Notes: generated by a model from the letters alone, not told the origin. A stretch of 64,000 bases of DNA from Sesamum alatum (GCA_034509735.1 JACGWO010000005.1:22500383-22564382); one strand, 5' to 3'; positions 31,783-43,434 are shown, numbered from the stretch's first letter. Made by a program: numbers and translations.

Positions 31783-34015
31783 TGTTAGAATAGGTGACCA
31801 GAAAGCCAATAGGTTTGGCGATTTGTAACCTATCTGACAACTTGATGTAAATGTAATATTATTATGTGATGAATAAGATGAGTATTCGTCACCAATGGTA
31901 CCTTCTTTGTTGCGCTCATCTTACATTTGTTAAAACGGTGTTTAACTTATATCGCAACAAAGCCCACAGACCATGGATAACAACTCGTGCAGTTGGGCCA
32001 CGCATTGGATGGTGGTCATGAAACCAACTGATTAAGAGTTGGGTCTGAAACGTTCCAAGTCGAGGACCTCGAGACAGGGTATCGAGAGTCCTATTGAGAC
32101 TTGCGTCAAGAGTCGTGTTCATTGGATGAATGTCGTGTTTCATCGGCGACAGGCGTGGGACGCCTACACGATCTTGATGGGTTGGTCGACTGGGGTCGAG
32201 CCTACTGGACTGACTCGCGGGGATCATCATATGGAAGCCTTGGAGGCTTGGTCGGTATGATTGGTTTTCCCCGGTTCCGATAGTACGGGAGTAATCCTCA
32301 GACTTGAGGGATCATGGCAGTCGCGTGCACAGGACGGCTGTATCTTGGATCTTGCTGGCGAGAGGTAATCATTCTGTAAGACGATTATCATTAGCCTTGT
32401 CTAGTGCAGTCAGAATGTGTAGCAAGCACGGTGGATTCCAAGAAGAGGATCCGTCCCCTGTCAGTATGTGACAGAGGTATCTCCTATGCACTCGGAAACA
32501 CGTTCATGCTGTTTGAAGCTGTGGCCACAGTGGTTGGTCGAACAGGGAATGGTTTCCTGTGTCGACGCAATGAAGCATACGTGGTCTCGAGTATTAAGCA
32601 TAGATGCCTAGTCAAGGATGGCAACCGACGCCCAATTCCATACCCTAGACTAAGGCCGGGAGACGGTAGACGGAAGGATCGTACCCGTGCGGAATCGGCA
32701 CCTAAATGTTCATACCAATTCACTTAGTCTCTAGTGCCATGGACCGTTTCTAGACGGCCACCCATGGTAACGGGCCCTTGTGGGACACGGGCCCAAGTCT
32801 AGCTGAGGGTGAACCTAAAGGGTCACACACAAATCACCGAGGAGGTTGAGAGATCGACTTGGAGTCAATCTCGAAGGATAAAATAAGTAATTGGATTACT
32901 TAAGGGAAAGTCCATTGGATGGACGGGCCGATATTGTATCGGGCTTTCATTTAATCGGTAAATTGGATTTTCGATTAAATATGGAAAGTTGAGATGTTGA
33001 GACGTTGGATCTTTTAATTGGATTAAAAGATCAACGGGAATCATTTAAGTGGACATTAAATTGGATTTAATATTGGGTTCGTCGTAATTGGATTACGATA
33101 AAACCCGGTCCGTTAAATTATACCCGAGAGGAGAAATAATTCCTAATTTGGAATAGGAAGAAGTTGGACTTCTTCCCTTAATTAAATATGGCCGACATGC
33201 TCCCTTGGAAGAAGCAAAATCAGTCATGTTTCATGCTAAGTGGTATGTTGACTTGTCTCTTTTGGAAAGAGACAAATCAACTCCAATCAAGCTCTTCCCT
33301 TTTGGTATGATTTGATCATACCATAAATTTTGGTAGGCTTGATTGAAGAATTGATGGTGATTGATTGGAATGAATCTAGACATCCTTGGATGAACCTAGA
33401 CATATTCCAATAATCACATTTATTATGTATATATATATTAGAATATACAACACCTAGCATAAGCGATTCATTATTCATCTTTTTCTAGGAAAAAGAGAAG
33501 ACAAAAATCCTCTCCTCTCTCTCAAAATTTCGTGCTCCCTCCCTCTCTTACACTTGTGTTCTTCACTTGATTTTGAATCAAGAAGAAGAACAAAGTAAGT
33601 TTAAGAGAACACTAATTCATAGTGTTCTTCTCTTAAACCGATTCCTTCCTAAACCCGTTCTTTTCTAGCAAGAAGAACGTGTGTTTCTTCCGGTGTGGTG
33701 TGGATCACCTTTGGAGAATCCATACGTTTGGATTCGTGAGAATTCCGGAGAAGGAACAACGCTAGTAGCCGGGAGGATACGCTAAACAATCAAAGGTAAC
33801 GGTTTATTACGCTTTGATTGATTTCATTTGTATATCTATGCCCTATGTGTTTAAATATATGTTTTAATATTTACACATCCTACATCGAACGCCCGGTTGA
33901 GCACCCAAGAGTACACCCCTTGGGATTCGCGTATTTTGAATATGATTTAAATTTACGTAATTTCTCGCTTTTCTCGCTTCCGCTCGCGCTCCCGGGCGGA
34001 TCCGCTTGTCCTTCA
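31783..34015 (+). repeat. solo LTR of the copia-A/C family nested in copia-B
   Basis: A 2233-bp LTR in plus orientation, TGTTAGAATAGG...CTTGTCCTTCA, matching copia-A and copia-C LTRs throughout. It is flanked by an exact TSD CCATA (31778-31782 and 34016-34020). No internal sequence remains, so it arose by LTR-LTR recombination. It carries the U3 inverted repeats (33247-33281 and 33304-33322), TATA near 33427 and the end hairpin at about 33904-33924 with one G-to-A change. A member of this family therefore inserted after copia-B. Confidence 0.93.
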
Positions 34016-34344
34016 CCATATAGATCTCTTCCTCAACGAAACTGTTAAGGAAGGCCGTTTTCACGTCCATCTGCCATATCTCATAGTCCTTCCTATGCTG
34101 CTATGGCGAGCAGGATTCGAATGGACTTAGCCATGGCTACAGGCGAGTAGGTATCCTCGAAATCGACCCCGGGTCGTTGAGTGTATCCCTTAGCTACAAG
34201 CCTAGCCTTGAAGGTTGTGACCTCTCCATCAACGCCAAGTTTCCGCTTGTAGACCCACTTACAGCCCACTGGCTTAACACCTTTCGGTCGATCTACAAGT
34301 CTCCAGACTTGGTTCTCGTTCATGGAGTCCATTTCGGTTTTCAT
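34016..34344 (-). pseudogene. copia-B reverse transcriptase, N-terminal part
   Basis: The minus strand reads [19 protein letters not shown], the conserved start of copia RT, then [35 protein letters not shown], a short frame change near 34093, and QMDVKTAFLNSFVEEEIYM. The next residues continue at 31777 on the other side of the solo LTR, with CCATA duplicated. An in-frame TAG (Trp to stop) separates this block from integrase at 34354. It is otherwise a well-preserved RT fingers region. Confidence 0.85.
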
Positions 34345-34353
34345 GGCCTCAAG

Positions 34354-35445
34354 CTATTTCCCGGAGTCGATGTCAGACATTGCTTCTCCATATGTCTTAG
34401 GATCGTTATCCAAAAGACCGGTCGCATTCATAAAGCCATATCTCACTGGAGGTCTGGACTCTCTAGCAGACTTACGGAGGACGGGAACGTCAGTGGTGAC
34501 TGTGGGCACTGACTGTATCGGAGCCGGCGGTTCAGGGACCGGGGCTGGCTGTTCCTGAGGCTGTCCTTCATGCCTGGCATGTTGGACTTCTCGAGGTTGG
34601 TTAGCCGTTCGGGTGCCAATCTTGAATCCTCTAAGTGAGGGTTCCGCGGCTACCTCTGATGGCTGAACTCCATCACTTGATTCCTCAAGGATCAGCTCAT
34701 CAGGTTGGACATCCTCTGAGAAGCCTTGCTCCAAGAATACTGCATTCCTTGAAACGAACACCTTTTGTTCCAAGGGGTCATAAAAGTAATAACCCGCAGT
34801 TTCTTTAGGGTATCCAACGAACCTGCATAAGCTAGACCTGGATTCTAGCTTATCTCTCACTAACCTCTTGACGTATGCGGGGCTACCCCACACTTTCAAG
34901 TAGTTGTAGGATGCAGGCTTGCCGTGCCATATCTCATATGGCGTTTGGGTCAATACACTGGTAGGCACCAAATTTAGCAACTTGGCCGCCGTTTCCAATG
35001 CGTAGCCCCAAAAGGATAAGGGCAATTTGGTAAAACTCATCATGGAGCGAACCATGTCCAACAGGGTTCGATTCCTCCTTTCAGAGACACCATTCAATTG
35101 TGGTGTCCCGGGAGGGGTCCATTCAGATATTATACCATTTTCTTTTAGATAATTAAGGAACTCGGTACTAAGGTATTCACCGCCTCGGTCTGACCGTAGG
35201 ACTTTAATTTTGCAGTTGGTCTGGTTCTCCACTTCAAGTCTGAATTCTTTAAACCTCTCAAGAGCTTCAGACTTGTACCTCATTAGGTAAACATAACCAT
35301 ACCGTGAATGATCATCGGTAAAGGTAATGAAGTAGGAGAACCCACCTCTTGCCTGCGTCCGTAGTGGTCCACAAACGTCTGTATGGACCAAGTCCAACAG
35401 ACCTGTTGCAAGCCTACTTTGTCCTACAAAGGCCTTCTTGGTCAT
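34354..35445 (-). pseudogene. copia-B integrase
   Basis: The 363-codon block starts inside the GAG-pre-integrase region (MTKKAFVGQS) and contains the integrase core: HTDVCGPL, FTDDHSRYGYVYLMRYKSE, LRSDRGGEYLS and NGVSERRNRTL, the expected D, D and E. It continues with SFWGYALETAAKLLNL, KPASYNYLKVWG, VGYPKETAGYYFYDP and a proline-rich linker before RT. Integrase joins the cDNA to target DNA with the 5-bp stagger seen in the TSD. The frame ends at a TAG replacing the Trp of the conserved D-KWLEAM motif. Confidence 0.88.
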
Positions 35446-36269
35446 TTTTTCCTCTTAGACAAAGACTCACAAGTTGGTAGCTCACTCAAGTCCCCTACCT
35501 CTAGGTTCCTTGAGTCTACCAATCTTTTCATCCTATCTTGGGATATGTGACCTAGCCTAGCGTGCCACAGTCGTGCGTTCCCGTTATTATTTATTTTATG
35601 TTTGTGTTGAGCGTTAAGAACGAAGTTCGTTTGTTGCAAGATATAGAGCCCGTTATTTAATGTACCAAGTAGATGAGCAATTCCACACCTCATCAAATAA
35701 AAGCAATTTTTATTGATCATAAACTCATAACCACTATTGTCTAACAATGGAATGGAAATGATGTTTTTAATCATACTAGGTACAAAATAAACCTGCTCTA
35801 ATTCTATACTAATACTATCACTAATTACTAGAGTAGTAGATCCTACTGCTTCTGCCGAGATGGCCTTGCCATTCCCAAGCTTCAGGATCATTTTCCCGCT
35901 ACCCAGTTTTCTGCTTCTTTTCAACACCTGCAAATCATTGCAAATGTGAGCTCCACAACCGGTATCTAATACCCAAGAGGCAGAATTAGTGACCATATTG
36001 ACCTCAATCACAAATATACCTTGGTTAGAGAAGAGCTTGGGGCACTCTCTCTTCCAATGCCCTTTCTCACGGCAATTGATACATATGTCATATGCCTTCG
36101 ACTGTTGCTTGGAGACAACCTTTCCCTTTCCTTTGCCTTTCCCCTCTTTGGCAATGGGAACACTCTTAATGCTCGTAGCTGCTGTGACGGCCTTTCTCTT
36201 CCCTTTCTTCCTTTTCCAACGTCCGGCGCCTTTGCCTTTCATTTTGGAAGTTGAAGCACCTCCAAACAA
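35442..36269 (-). pseudogene. copia-B nucleocapsid and protease
   Basis: This 275-codon block carries a basic lysine-rich run (GRWKRKKGK), the CCHC knuckle CINCREKGHWKREC, the aspartic protease site WVLDTGCGAHICND, and the GAG-pre-integrase HARLGHISQDRMKRLVD. The frame breaks at CES near 35445 and resumes as the integrase block. Protease would cut the polyprotein. It joins the upstream gag block through a one-base frameshift near 36300. Confidence 0.88.
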
Positions 36270-36871
36270 TACCGAAGGCGTGGACTTCTTAGTCGTTGCA
36301 CCAACATATTAATCAACTCATGAATACCCTTCTCAAGTGCGTTCATGTTGTAGTTGACAATAAATTGGTCAAAGGAGGGTGGGAGTGACTGAAGGATCAC
36401 ATCTATGTACGTTTCATTATCGAGACCTGCCTTTAGGTCCTCGAGCTTTTCCACCAGGGTAAGCATTTTAACCCCGTGCCCTTGTACAGAGGATCCTTCT
36501 GTCATTTTGATTCCAAAGAATGCCTTGGTCGCGACATACCTAGTATGCCGGTCCGGGACTGCATAGCAATCCTTAAGGCGAGCCATGATGGAAGGGACAT
36601 CGTCTAGCCTTTCATACTGCTTCTGAATCTCATTCGTCATAGAAGCAAGTATGACGCTACGGACCCTCCGGTTATCCTTATGCCAAGTCTCGAACGTCTC
36701 ACGTTCTTCCGGTGTGGATCCTTCCGGTAAGGTCCTAGGGAGAGGCTCGTCCATGACGTAGCTTTGGTTCTCATAATCCAGGACTATGCTGAGATTACGC
36801 AACCAGTCGTTGTAATTGGTTCCATTTAATTTGTTTGTCTCAAGAATGGTTGAAAGTGGGTTCTTAGACAT
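36239..36871 (-). pseudogene. copia-B gag (capsid)
   Basis: The start is the ATG at 36871 (MSKNPLSTILETNKLNG), aligning with copia-A and copia-C starts. The block has YNDWLRNLSIVLDYENQ, then FETWHKDNRRVRSVILASMTN, YAVPDRHTRYVATKAFFG and LQSLPPSFDQFIVNYNMN, a UBN2/DUF4219-type plant copia gag. It forms the virus-like particle shell. The last residues (RLRSPRLRYC) are read through a frameshift. Confidence 0.88.
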
Positions 36872-37224
36872 TTAAATCTACATTTAAAACAGAGTTTGCG
36901 ATCAACAGAATATAAAAGACGGTGGTTTGATAAAAAATTAAATGCATGGTCTTTAGTCATTTAATGCTTCCACTATTTATACGAAAACACGGTACTTCAA
37001 ACGTTATTTTCGGGAAACCCTTTCCTAGTGGGCTTGGGATCCACAGCGATCTTTTCCATACCCCACTTTTACGATTCGCATGGAAAAAATCATGTGGGAG
37101 GTATACCATACCATTCTCGTTCCACGAGATTCCAAAGATTATTGCCTCACCCTTTCACATGATCCCGAGGACTCCAAGCGAATCATGCTAATTGGGCGTT
37201 AGACCCGACCCAATCGGCCGAGCC

Positions 37225-37347
37225 ATAGACCTACTGTTACCCCCACGACTCGTGAGACAGGTAATAGTGGTCTATTTTTCGTTCATGACATAGTGGAGCT
37301 TCTTTTAAGTACAGTAACGTGCCACGACTCGTGAGACCACGCTATTG
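37225..37347 (-). promoter_or_regulatory. copia-B leader twin hairpins with shared loop
   Basis: Two copies of CCACGACTCGTGAGAC lie at about 37243-37258 and 37322-37337 (plus strand). The first sits between ATAGACC-T-ACTGTTACC (from 37225) and GGTAATAGTGGTCTAT (to 37275), a stem of about 16 bp. The second sits between CAGTAACGTG (37312-37321) and CACGCTATTG (37338-37347). The loops match copia-A exactly while the stems differ. Confidence 0.6.
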
Positions 37348-38384
37348 ACCTAAATCAGCTTCCTCTCTATGCCATGGATTGGAAGGCATGGACAAACTCC
37401 TAGAGTTCATGTCCATTTTGACTAGGGTCTAATATTTGGACATTGGTCCAACCAATGTGAGAGTGGTAAAGACCGAGATCTCATAACATAATACATCTAC
37501 GCATTCATCCATAATGCGTAATAAATAAATGCATCCACAGCAGTTATATGATAAATGAAAACGCCATTCATCCATCATAATAACCACATGCAAAATTAAA
37601 GCCTAGCACGCCCCTGTTGGATGATCACGAGCCCGAATCCTATGCGATGCACTGAGCCCGCAGTGGATCTGTGGTCAATCTAGGGTTGGTCCTATACTAT
37701 TACATTAATAGTAACCCAATCATCATTCTGATTGGCCTTGGTCTCTTTTCTCTTTCCTCACTTCATGGAAACGCCTTGGAACCTCCAGTCTGGGCTCTCC
37801 ATGTGGACCTTCCTGCTTCTCCATCAATTACATAAAAATTAAAACCTCACTTCTATTCTACTCTCATTACATATTAAAAAAATAGAAACCCCAGCGAAAA
37901 CCCGGGGGGAGTACATAAGGAGGGAGATAGAATGGCTTATTATTCCAAGGCAACTAGAAAGAGAGAAGGAGAAAGCAGTAAAAGAGGCACACAGGCCCAA
38001 CATGAAATTAAATCATACATTCGGTCTAGGGCTCGTGATCATCCGTATGAATCCAGCACACGTAATCATATGAACTATTCACGTAAAAACAATATACCAA
38101 TAATACATGATAACCAATCATAATTATTCAAGATGAATAAATAAATGCGTAGCATGTGAAAATATGGCATAATCGTTGGTAATAATATTTTCTTGTTTTA
38201 GGAAAATCTTTCCTCATTATTTTTAAGTAAAATATTCCCGGGATTCCAAATCCAATATATTTTACTTCTCAAAATAATGTCTTAGAAAATTAGGCAAAAT
38301 TGAACAAAATCTAATTTTCAGAATTAATTAAAAAATTAAAACTGAAAAATAAATAAAAGAACAAAAATAGGGTAAAACCCTAGC
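37348..38384 (-). other. copia-B 5' leader, non-coding
   Basis: Untranslated leader between the hairpins and the GC-rich block. No supported coding sequence; the 63-codon plus-strand frame at 37932 is antisense and unremarkable. Confidence 0.6.
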
Positions 38385-38955
38385 TGCACCGGTAGCCGGC
38401 CGCCGCCACCGGCAGTAGCCTGCCTGTGTGCGCGCAGGCGCTGCCTGGCCGCGCGCGCGCGCGCAGGCCCTTGCCTGCGTGCACGCGCGCCTGGTCGGCA
38501 GCAGGCCGCGCGGCCTGGCGTTCCGGCAGGCCGTTGCGCGCGTGCAGGGTCCCATGCCTCGCGCGCGCTGGCCTGCTGGTCGCCAGCCGCGCGTCTGCCC
38601 CCTGAGCAGTGCGGCGGCGCGAGCGCGCACCAGGTGTGCCTGCCGGAAACGCGCGCGTGCAGACACCACCGTCTGCGTGCGTGCGCGCCTGGCGGCGCCG
38701 CCTGGTGCCCGCGCGCGTGAGGACTCTCCAACGCGCATCCGCGCGCGCACGCAGACACCCTCGTCTGCGTGCGCGCGCGCCCGGAGGCGCCACCCCCCTA
38801 TGCGCGCGCCCGCGCGCGGCCACTCTGGCTGCGCATCTACCTGCTGCGCGCAGTCTGGCGCATCCGGCTAGGCGGCCGCGCGCAGGCTGCCCCTGCCTGC
38901 GCGCGCGGCTGCCCAGCCTGTGCCCACGACTGCGCGCGGCTAGCCTCCGGCTGGT
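38385..38955. repeat. 570-bp extremely GC-rich alternating block in the copia-B leader
   Basis: Nearly continuous GCGCGC, CGTGCG and CCTGCGCGC words with very many CpG dinucleotides, 200-790 bp after the PBS. Open frames of 140-147 codons run on both strands only because stop codons are rare in such DNA. Their Arg/Ala-rich products have no recognisable domains. Confidence 0.9.
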
Positions 38956-39160
38956 CGGCTCTTTTTCGTTCTTCGTTCAAATTTTCACCCCCGTTTCCCA
39001 AGAAAAACAGAAAAATACCAACAACGTAATAATCACATGAATTAAAAGCAAGAAACGACATGCTTTAATAATCAAGAAACCAAGAATTAATTAAATCATG
39101 CCAAGAACACGTTTCATGCTTAAAACGCACATTAAATCCTAGGCCTATACATCGAACCGG

Positions 39161-39172
39161 GCTCTGATACCA
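39161..39172 (-). promoter_or_regulatory. copia-B primer-binding site (tRNA-iMet)
   Basis: The sense strand reads TGGTATCAGAGC one base after the 5' LTR end, complementary to initiator methionine tRNA. Confidence 0.93.
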
Positions 39173-39173
39173 C

Positions 39174-41120
39174 TGAAAGACGTTTGTGGATCGTCCTAGG
39201 AAATAGTGCGAATGCGGAAGCGCGGTATAAAATTGAATACAAAAATTAAAGCATGCTTAGATAAAATAAATAAACACGTTCAAGGGGTGTGCCCTTGAAC
39301 TTTCCCGGGTGTTCGGTGTATCTGATGATATTAAAGAACATAAATAAATCATGGAGGCCATAGGATTAAAAATAAAAGGAACGAAAAATTAAATCGGAAC
39401 CTACCGATTTGTCGTTTTCGTCTTGTAACTGCTACTCGCGTTGTTCCTCGATTTGCTCCAAGTCTTGTTCTTGAGACTCTCCAAATAGTAACACGCAATC
39501 CACCCACGTATCTTGCACGTCGTGCTAGCGAACGAACAAGTATAATATTGGAGAGGATGAATTAATAACACGTTATTAATTAACGGTATTAATTCTCCTT
39601 TTGATCTAATGTTCCAAGAACAAAAGAATCAAGAAGTATTTTCTTGAGAGTGAGAGAGAGGGGGCGGACGAGAGAAGGGAGATAGGGAGGCGAGTTTGTG
39701 TGTGTTGTGTGTGTGTTGGAATTTCATCACTCCTCAAATAGTGAAAGGCTAGGACTATATATAGAGGAGGAGTTTAATCCTCTTTAAACTCCAACTCTAA
39801 AGAGGTCTATTTTGACTAGGATTTTGACCTAGTCAAAGTCCTAGTCAAAGTAGTATTTGACCTAGTCAAATTAATCCTAGCCATCCATCTCTCCCTTTCA
39901 ATCTCAACCATTAATTTAATTTAATGGAATATTTAAATCCTATTAAATATTCCAAAGGCCAAATAAATAAATAAATATTTATTCTAGGCCTATTAAATTA
40001 ATCCTCTAATAAATCTAATTTATTAGATTAATTCCTTTTATCAAATAATAGGAATTAATTAGCCAGACTTGGTCGGTGTGTGACTCTTTAGGTTCACCTT
40101 TCAGCTAGACTTGGTCGGTGTGTGACTCTTTAGGTTCACCTTTCAGCTAGACTTGGTCGGATTCCTAGAATCCGTCCGTTACCATGGGTGGCCATCTAGC
40201 AACGGTCCATGGCACTAGAGACTAGGTGAAATTTTGAGGATGAACTTTTTAGGCTCTAACAGTACACTTGTCCTTCTGTCTACGGTCTCACCACTTAGGG
40301 TCTAGGGCACGGAAAATGCAGGTACCCATTTTGGACCTAAGTGTCGGTCTGTCCTTACTAAACGCCGCAAGGGAAACCTTCCCTTCTGTTCAGTTACTGT
40401 GGCCACAGATTTTAGGGACAAAACACAGAGCATACGTGAGACTCAAGTGTCAATGCCTTTTGATAGGAGACAGATCCTTCCTTGGAAACTACTGACACTT
40501 TGTACACCAGAGCTGCACTAGACATGGTTTATGACTACTCAAGGTGCTTCTTGGCAATCTCTCACCATATCTAAGGTACAGACCTGATATACAGGTAAAC
40601 TCAGCAGTTCCTCAAGTCAAAGGACTTGGCCTGTACCGTTGGAACCGGGAATACACGTCATACCTTGCGGACCCTACTCAAGGTCCTCCGTAAGACGGTT
40701 CCCGCGAGTCACCTCAGTCAGCTGCTCCCCAGCAGGCTAACCCACTAACACTGCTTAGACGACCTTCGTCACCCGTCGATGAAATACGACAACAGATGCT
40801 TAGTGCAAGTCTTAAAGGGAATCCCGGTACCCATTTTCGAGATTCCTTGACTTGGAGTTTTCCGGACTGATTCGGCGGGACTGATTTCATGGACCTACCT
40901 CCAAGCATAGTCCCAGTCCCCGAAATGGGCTTACAGTCCGTGGGCTTTGTTTGCATAGTGAACAGATAGATAAAGCAGTAAAGTGAACGCAAACAAAGTA
41001 ATGCCAGAATGAATTTCACTTCTTTTATTCATTAATAGTTTTATCAAAATACTGAAATTGTCTAGACATAGGTTATATTTTGCCCGTCAAGATTGATTAC
41101 ATGGTCACCTATTCTAAACA
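39174..41120 (-). repeat. copia-B 5' LTR
   Basis: A 1947-bp partner of 28610-30574 with the same TATA box and W-box cluster. It differs by scattered substitutions, by an extra A at its outer end (TCTAAACA), and by a rearrangement at 40061-40150 in which about 110 bp are replaced by 42-bp repeats. Confidence 0.9.
40061..40150. repeat. 42-bp tandem repeat in the copia-B 5' LTR
   Basis: Units starting AG[C/T][C/T]AGACTTGGTCGG at 40061, 40103 and 40145 (the third partial) repeat with a 42-bp period. The other LTR has a single unit here plus unrelated sequence (29491-29600), so the change followed insertion or occurred on one cDNA end. Confidence 0.85.
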
Positions 41121-42934
41121 CATGTACCTTATACAAGTTCTTGATCCACCTATTGGCAGCATTCAAAAAACTGGAACATCTATTTGCAAAATTTTTCTGG
41201 GGATCCACTACAGAAAGAAGAAGAATTCATTGGGCTAAATGGGAAAAAGTCTGCTACCCCATAGCTGAGGGAGGACTGGGACTTAGAAACATCAGAGATG
41301 TGGTAGAGGCTTTTTCCCATAAATGGTGGAGGCTCAGGATGAACAACTCCCTCTAGGCACACTTTACCATTTGTAAATACTGCAGAACACAATTCCCTAG
41401 CCAGGTTAAACATTGCAAGAACAATTCCCCTATTTGGAGGAGGTTTTGTACAATCAGAACTGAGGCCCAACAACATATCTTTTGGAGCCTAGGAAATGGA
41501 GAAGTATCCTTCTGGCATGACTATTGGCTCCCTAAATGAAGACTTCAAGATTTGGTAAACTTGGAAAATCAACTCACAAGAACATGTCAGCCTATACTGG
41601 ACAGAAGGGAACTGGGATACTGAAAAACTGCAGCAGGTCTTACCTCCTCATCTGGTTGAGCTTGTTACATCAGTCCCTATTCTCCAAAACTAATAGGATC
41701 ACCCACACTGGAAGTAATCAAAGAATGGCTGGTTCACCACATCCTCTACATGGGAACATCTCAGAGACCACTAACCAACATCTCCCATACTTAGCAGAAT
41801 ATGGTCACCACTACTCACTCCAACCATGTCCATATTCCTTTGGAGGCTCTTACATGAGTGGATCCCCGTTGACAGTAGACTTAAGAGGAAAGGTATTATC
41901 ATGGCTTCAAAGTGTTGTTGCTGCTCCAATGAAGAAACTGAGTCACATGTTTTCCTGGACAACATCCAATCAAGACAGGTTTGGAACCACTTTGCTGCAG
42001 TCTTCCATGTCACACTGCCACAAACTCAAAACATCTCATTATTCCTCCAATCATGGAGACCTGGGCAATCACAGCAGTTCCACATTAGAGACCTTATTCC
42101 AATGCTCATTCTCTGGAACATATGGACAATAAGAAATAATGTGAAACATAGAGGAGCCTCATTCAAAGCCTCCTCTATCATCCACAAAGTCTCTAATCAT
42201 CTCAACACCATTAGTAAGGCCAAGTTGTGGAAGACAGGATACTGGAAAGGTGACCTATTTGCTGTAGATAAACTGAAGATTAATATACACCCAAAGCTAA
42301 GAAGGGAAGAACTGATAGTGGTACACTGGACTAGACCTCCAGACCCTGGATTAAACTTAATACGGATGGAGCATCTAGAGGTAATCCAGGAATTTTTGGA
42401 GCATGTGGTATTATAAGAAACCATCTTGGAGAGGTCTTATTTGCATTTATGAAACATCTTGGAGTAGGAAATAACACAAATGCAGAATTAAGAGCAGTCT
42501 ATAGGGGGCTCCAAATATGCAAAGAATAAGGTTTCACCAAGGTGTGGCTAGAAGTTGATGGGGCCATTATACAACTCCTCAACAAATGACTCTGTGGAGC
42601 CTAGCAATATCAACACCTATTGCAGCAGATTAGAGGTTGTGTAACAACCTTGGACTTTAAAATCACTCACATTTATAGAGAAGGAAACCAGGCTGCAGAC
42701 CACCTTGCCAATCAAGCCTGTTCTGCTCAGCAATTCATGACCATTTCTAAGGAGCAGATTACAGGTATACTCAAAGGTATTGTTACACTTGACTCTCTAT
42801 GCATTGCCTTCTCTCAGAATTGTAAAAGAATAGTACTCCTGGTTTCAATTACTTCTCAAGATCTGAAACTTGTGCGTACTATTTTTTGTAAGGTCAACAC
42901 ACTCCTTAACGCTAACAGACACAAAAAATGGTGA
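41121..42934 (+). pseudogene. LINE-1 ORF2, part 3: RT thumb, zf-RVT and RNase H
   Basis: It resumes after copia-B within the SMP-MY motif. It shows LFAKFFWGSTTERRRIHW and CYPIAEGGLGLRNIRD (RT C-terminus), then FLWRLLHEWIPVDSRLKRKG with the zinc-binding CCCCSNEETESHVF of zf-RVT. Next come ILWNIWTIRNNVKHRG and a plant-type RNase H (NTDGASRGNPG and NTNAELRAVYRGLQI read in a shifted frame, then IYREGNQAADHLANQAC). RNase H at the ORF2 end is usual in plant L1 elements. Stops and frameshifts near 41355, 41540, 42340, 42530 and 42590 disable it. The last frame ends at 42934. Confidence 0.85.
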
Positions 42935-43434
42935 TGCACACCTTATTTTTACTAACTGTTTTGCTGTCTAGACTTAGCAACTTTTGTACATATTTTGTTC
43001 GGAACGCCACATTTCAACCACTTGAGCAAACAATACAAGGGAGGTAAAATTCCTATCATATTGTTGTGGAATGTTTGTTTTGTCAATCCTTTGCAGGTAA
43101 CTACATAAGACTGAAACAAGGTAAAACAAGACTTCGACAAGATTGCTTTAGTAAGGTTATTTGTATATATTGGAGATTCAATTGTAAGGGAGTAATACTC
43201 CTGGTTTACAGCTTTTATGCATATGATTGTAAGGGAGTTGTACTCCTAAATTACAATTTATTTGCTAATATTTGTAAGGGAGTAGTACTCCTCATTTACA
43301 GCTTACTAGAGGAAAGTAGGGAGTCAGTACTCCCTGTTGTATCTTTGCTCCTTTTGGGTTGATTAATATAGAAGAGACGGGGACCCCAAAAAGCTCCCCA
43401 CACCGTTAGGTGGTTTCGTTAAAAAAAAAAATAA
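42935..43434 (+). terminator. LINE-1 3' UTR and poly(A) end
   Basis: Untranslated sequence with a 45-bp hairpin array (43183-43340), then GGGGACCCC and a short tail ending in ten A residues (43421-43430) plus ATAA directly before the TSD. The poly(A) marks the RNA 3' end used for target-primed reverse transcription. Confidence 0.85.
43183..43340. repeat. 45-bp tandem array of hairpins in the LINE-1 3' UTR
   Basis: Units at 43183, 43228 and 43273 share the 28-bp form TGTAA-GGGAGT-NNN-ACTCC-NNNN-TTACA with exact 45-bp spacing. A fourth, shorter unit (GGGAGTCAGTACTCCC) lies in register at 43318. A related worn copy is near 42824. The loop triplets differ (AAT, TGT, AGT) while the stems are preserved. 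Confidence 0.85.

Larger units (their letters stand above)
28610..41120 (-). mobile_element. Ty1/copia LTR retrotransposon copia-B, inserted in LINE-1 ORF2
   Basis: LTRs at 28610-30574 and 39174-41120 begin TGTTAGAATAGG (right copy TGTTTAGAATAGG) and end CTTTCA on the minus strand. It has a PBS TGGTATCAGAGC (39161-39172), a PPT (30575-30589) and an exact TSD CATGT (28605-28609 and 41121-41125). Its proteins and LTR are related to, but clearly distinct from, copia-A. A solo LTR (31783-34015) is nested in RT. Confidence 0.93.
13775..43434 (+). mobile_element. L1-type LINE (LINE-1), full-length-looking, with nested insertions
   Basis: The element has a pyrimidine-rich 5' UTR, ORF1 with a CCHC knuckle, ORF2 with endonuclease, reverse transcriptase, zf-RVT and RNase H, a 3' UTR and a poly(A) tract at 43421-43430. 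The ends are fixed by the perfect 18-bp TSD. Two copia elements (17988-27710 and 28610-41120) interrupt ORF2. Without them, LINE-1 is about 7.4 kb, a normal size for a plant L1. Stops and frameshifts throughout show it is dead. Confidence 0.9.

Noticed and set aside
38328..38871. Overlapping 140-147-codon frames on both strands
   Set aside because: They exist because stop codons are rare in GC-rich alternating DNA. Products are Arg/Ala-rich low complexity without domains, and the region is a retrotransposon leader.
43183..43340. Regularly spaced repeats as a CRISPR-like array
   Set aside because: The 45-bp period, palindromic units without unique spacers and location in a plant LINE 3' UTR exclude this.
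43066..43362. 98-codon frame with a repeated CKGVVLL motif
   Set aside because: The 15-residue periodicity is simply the 45-bp hairpin repeat read in frame.
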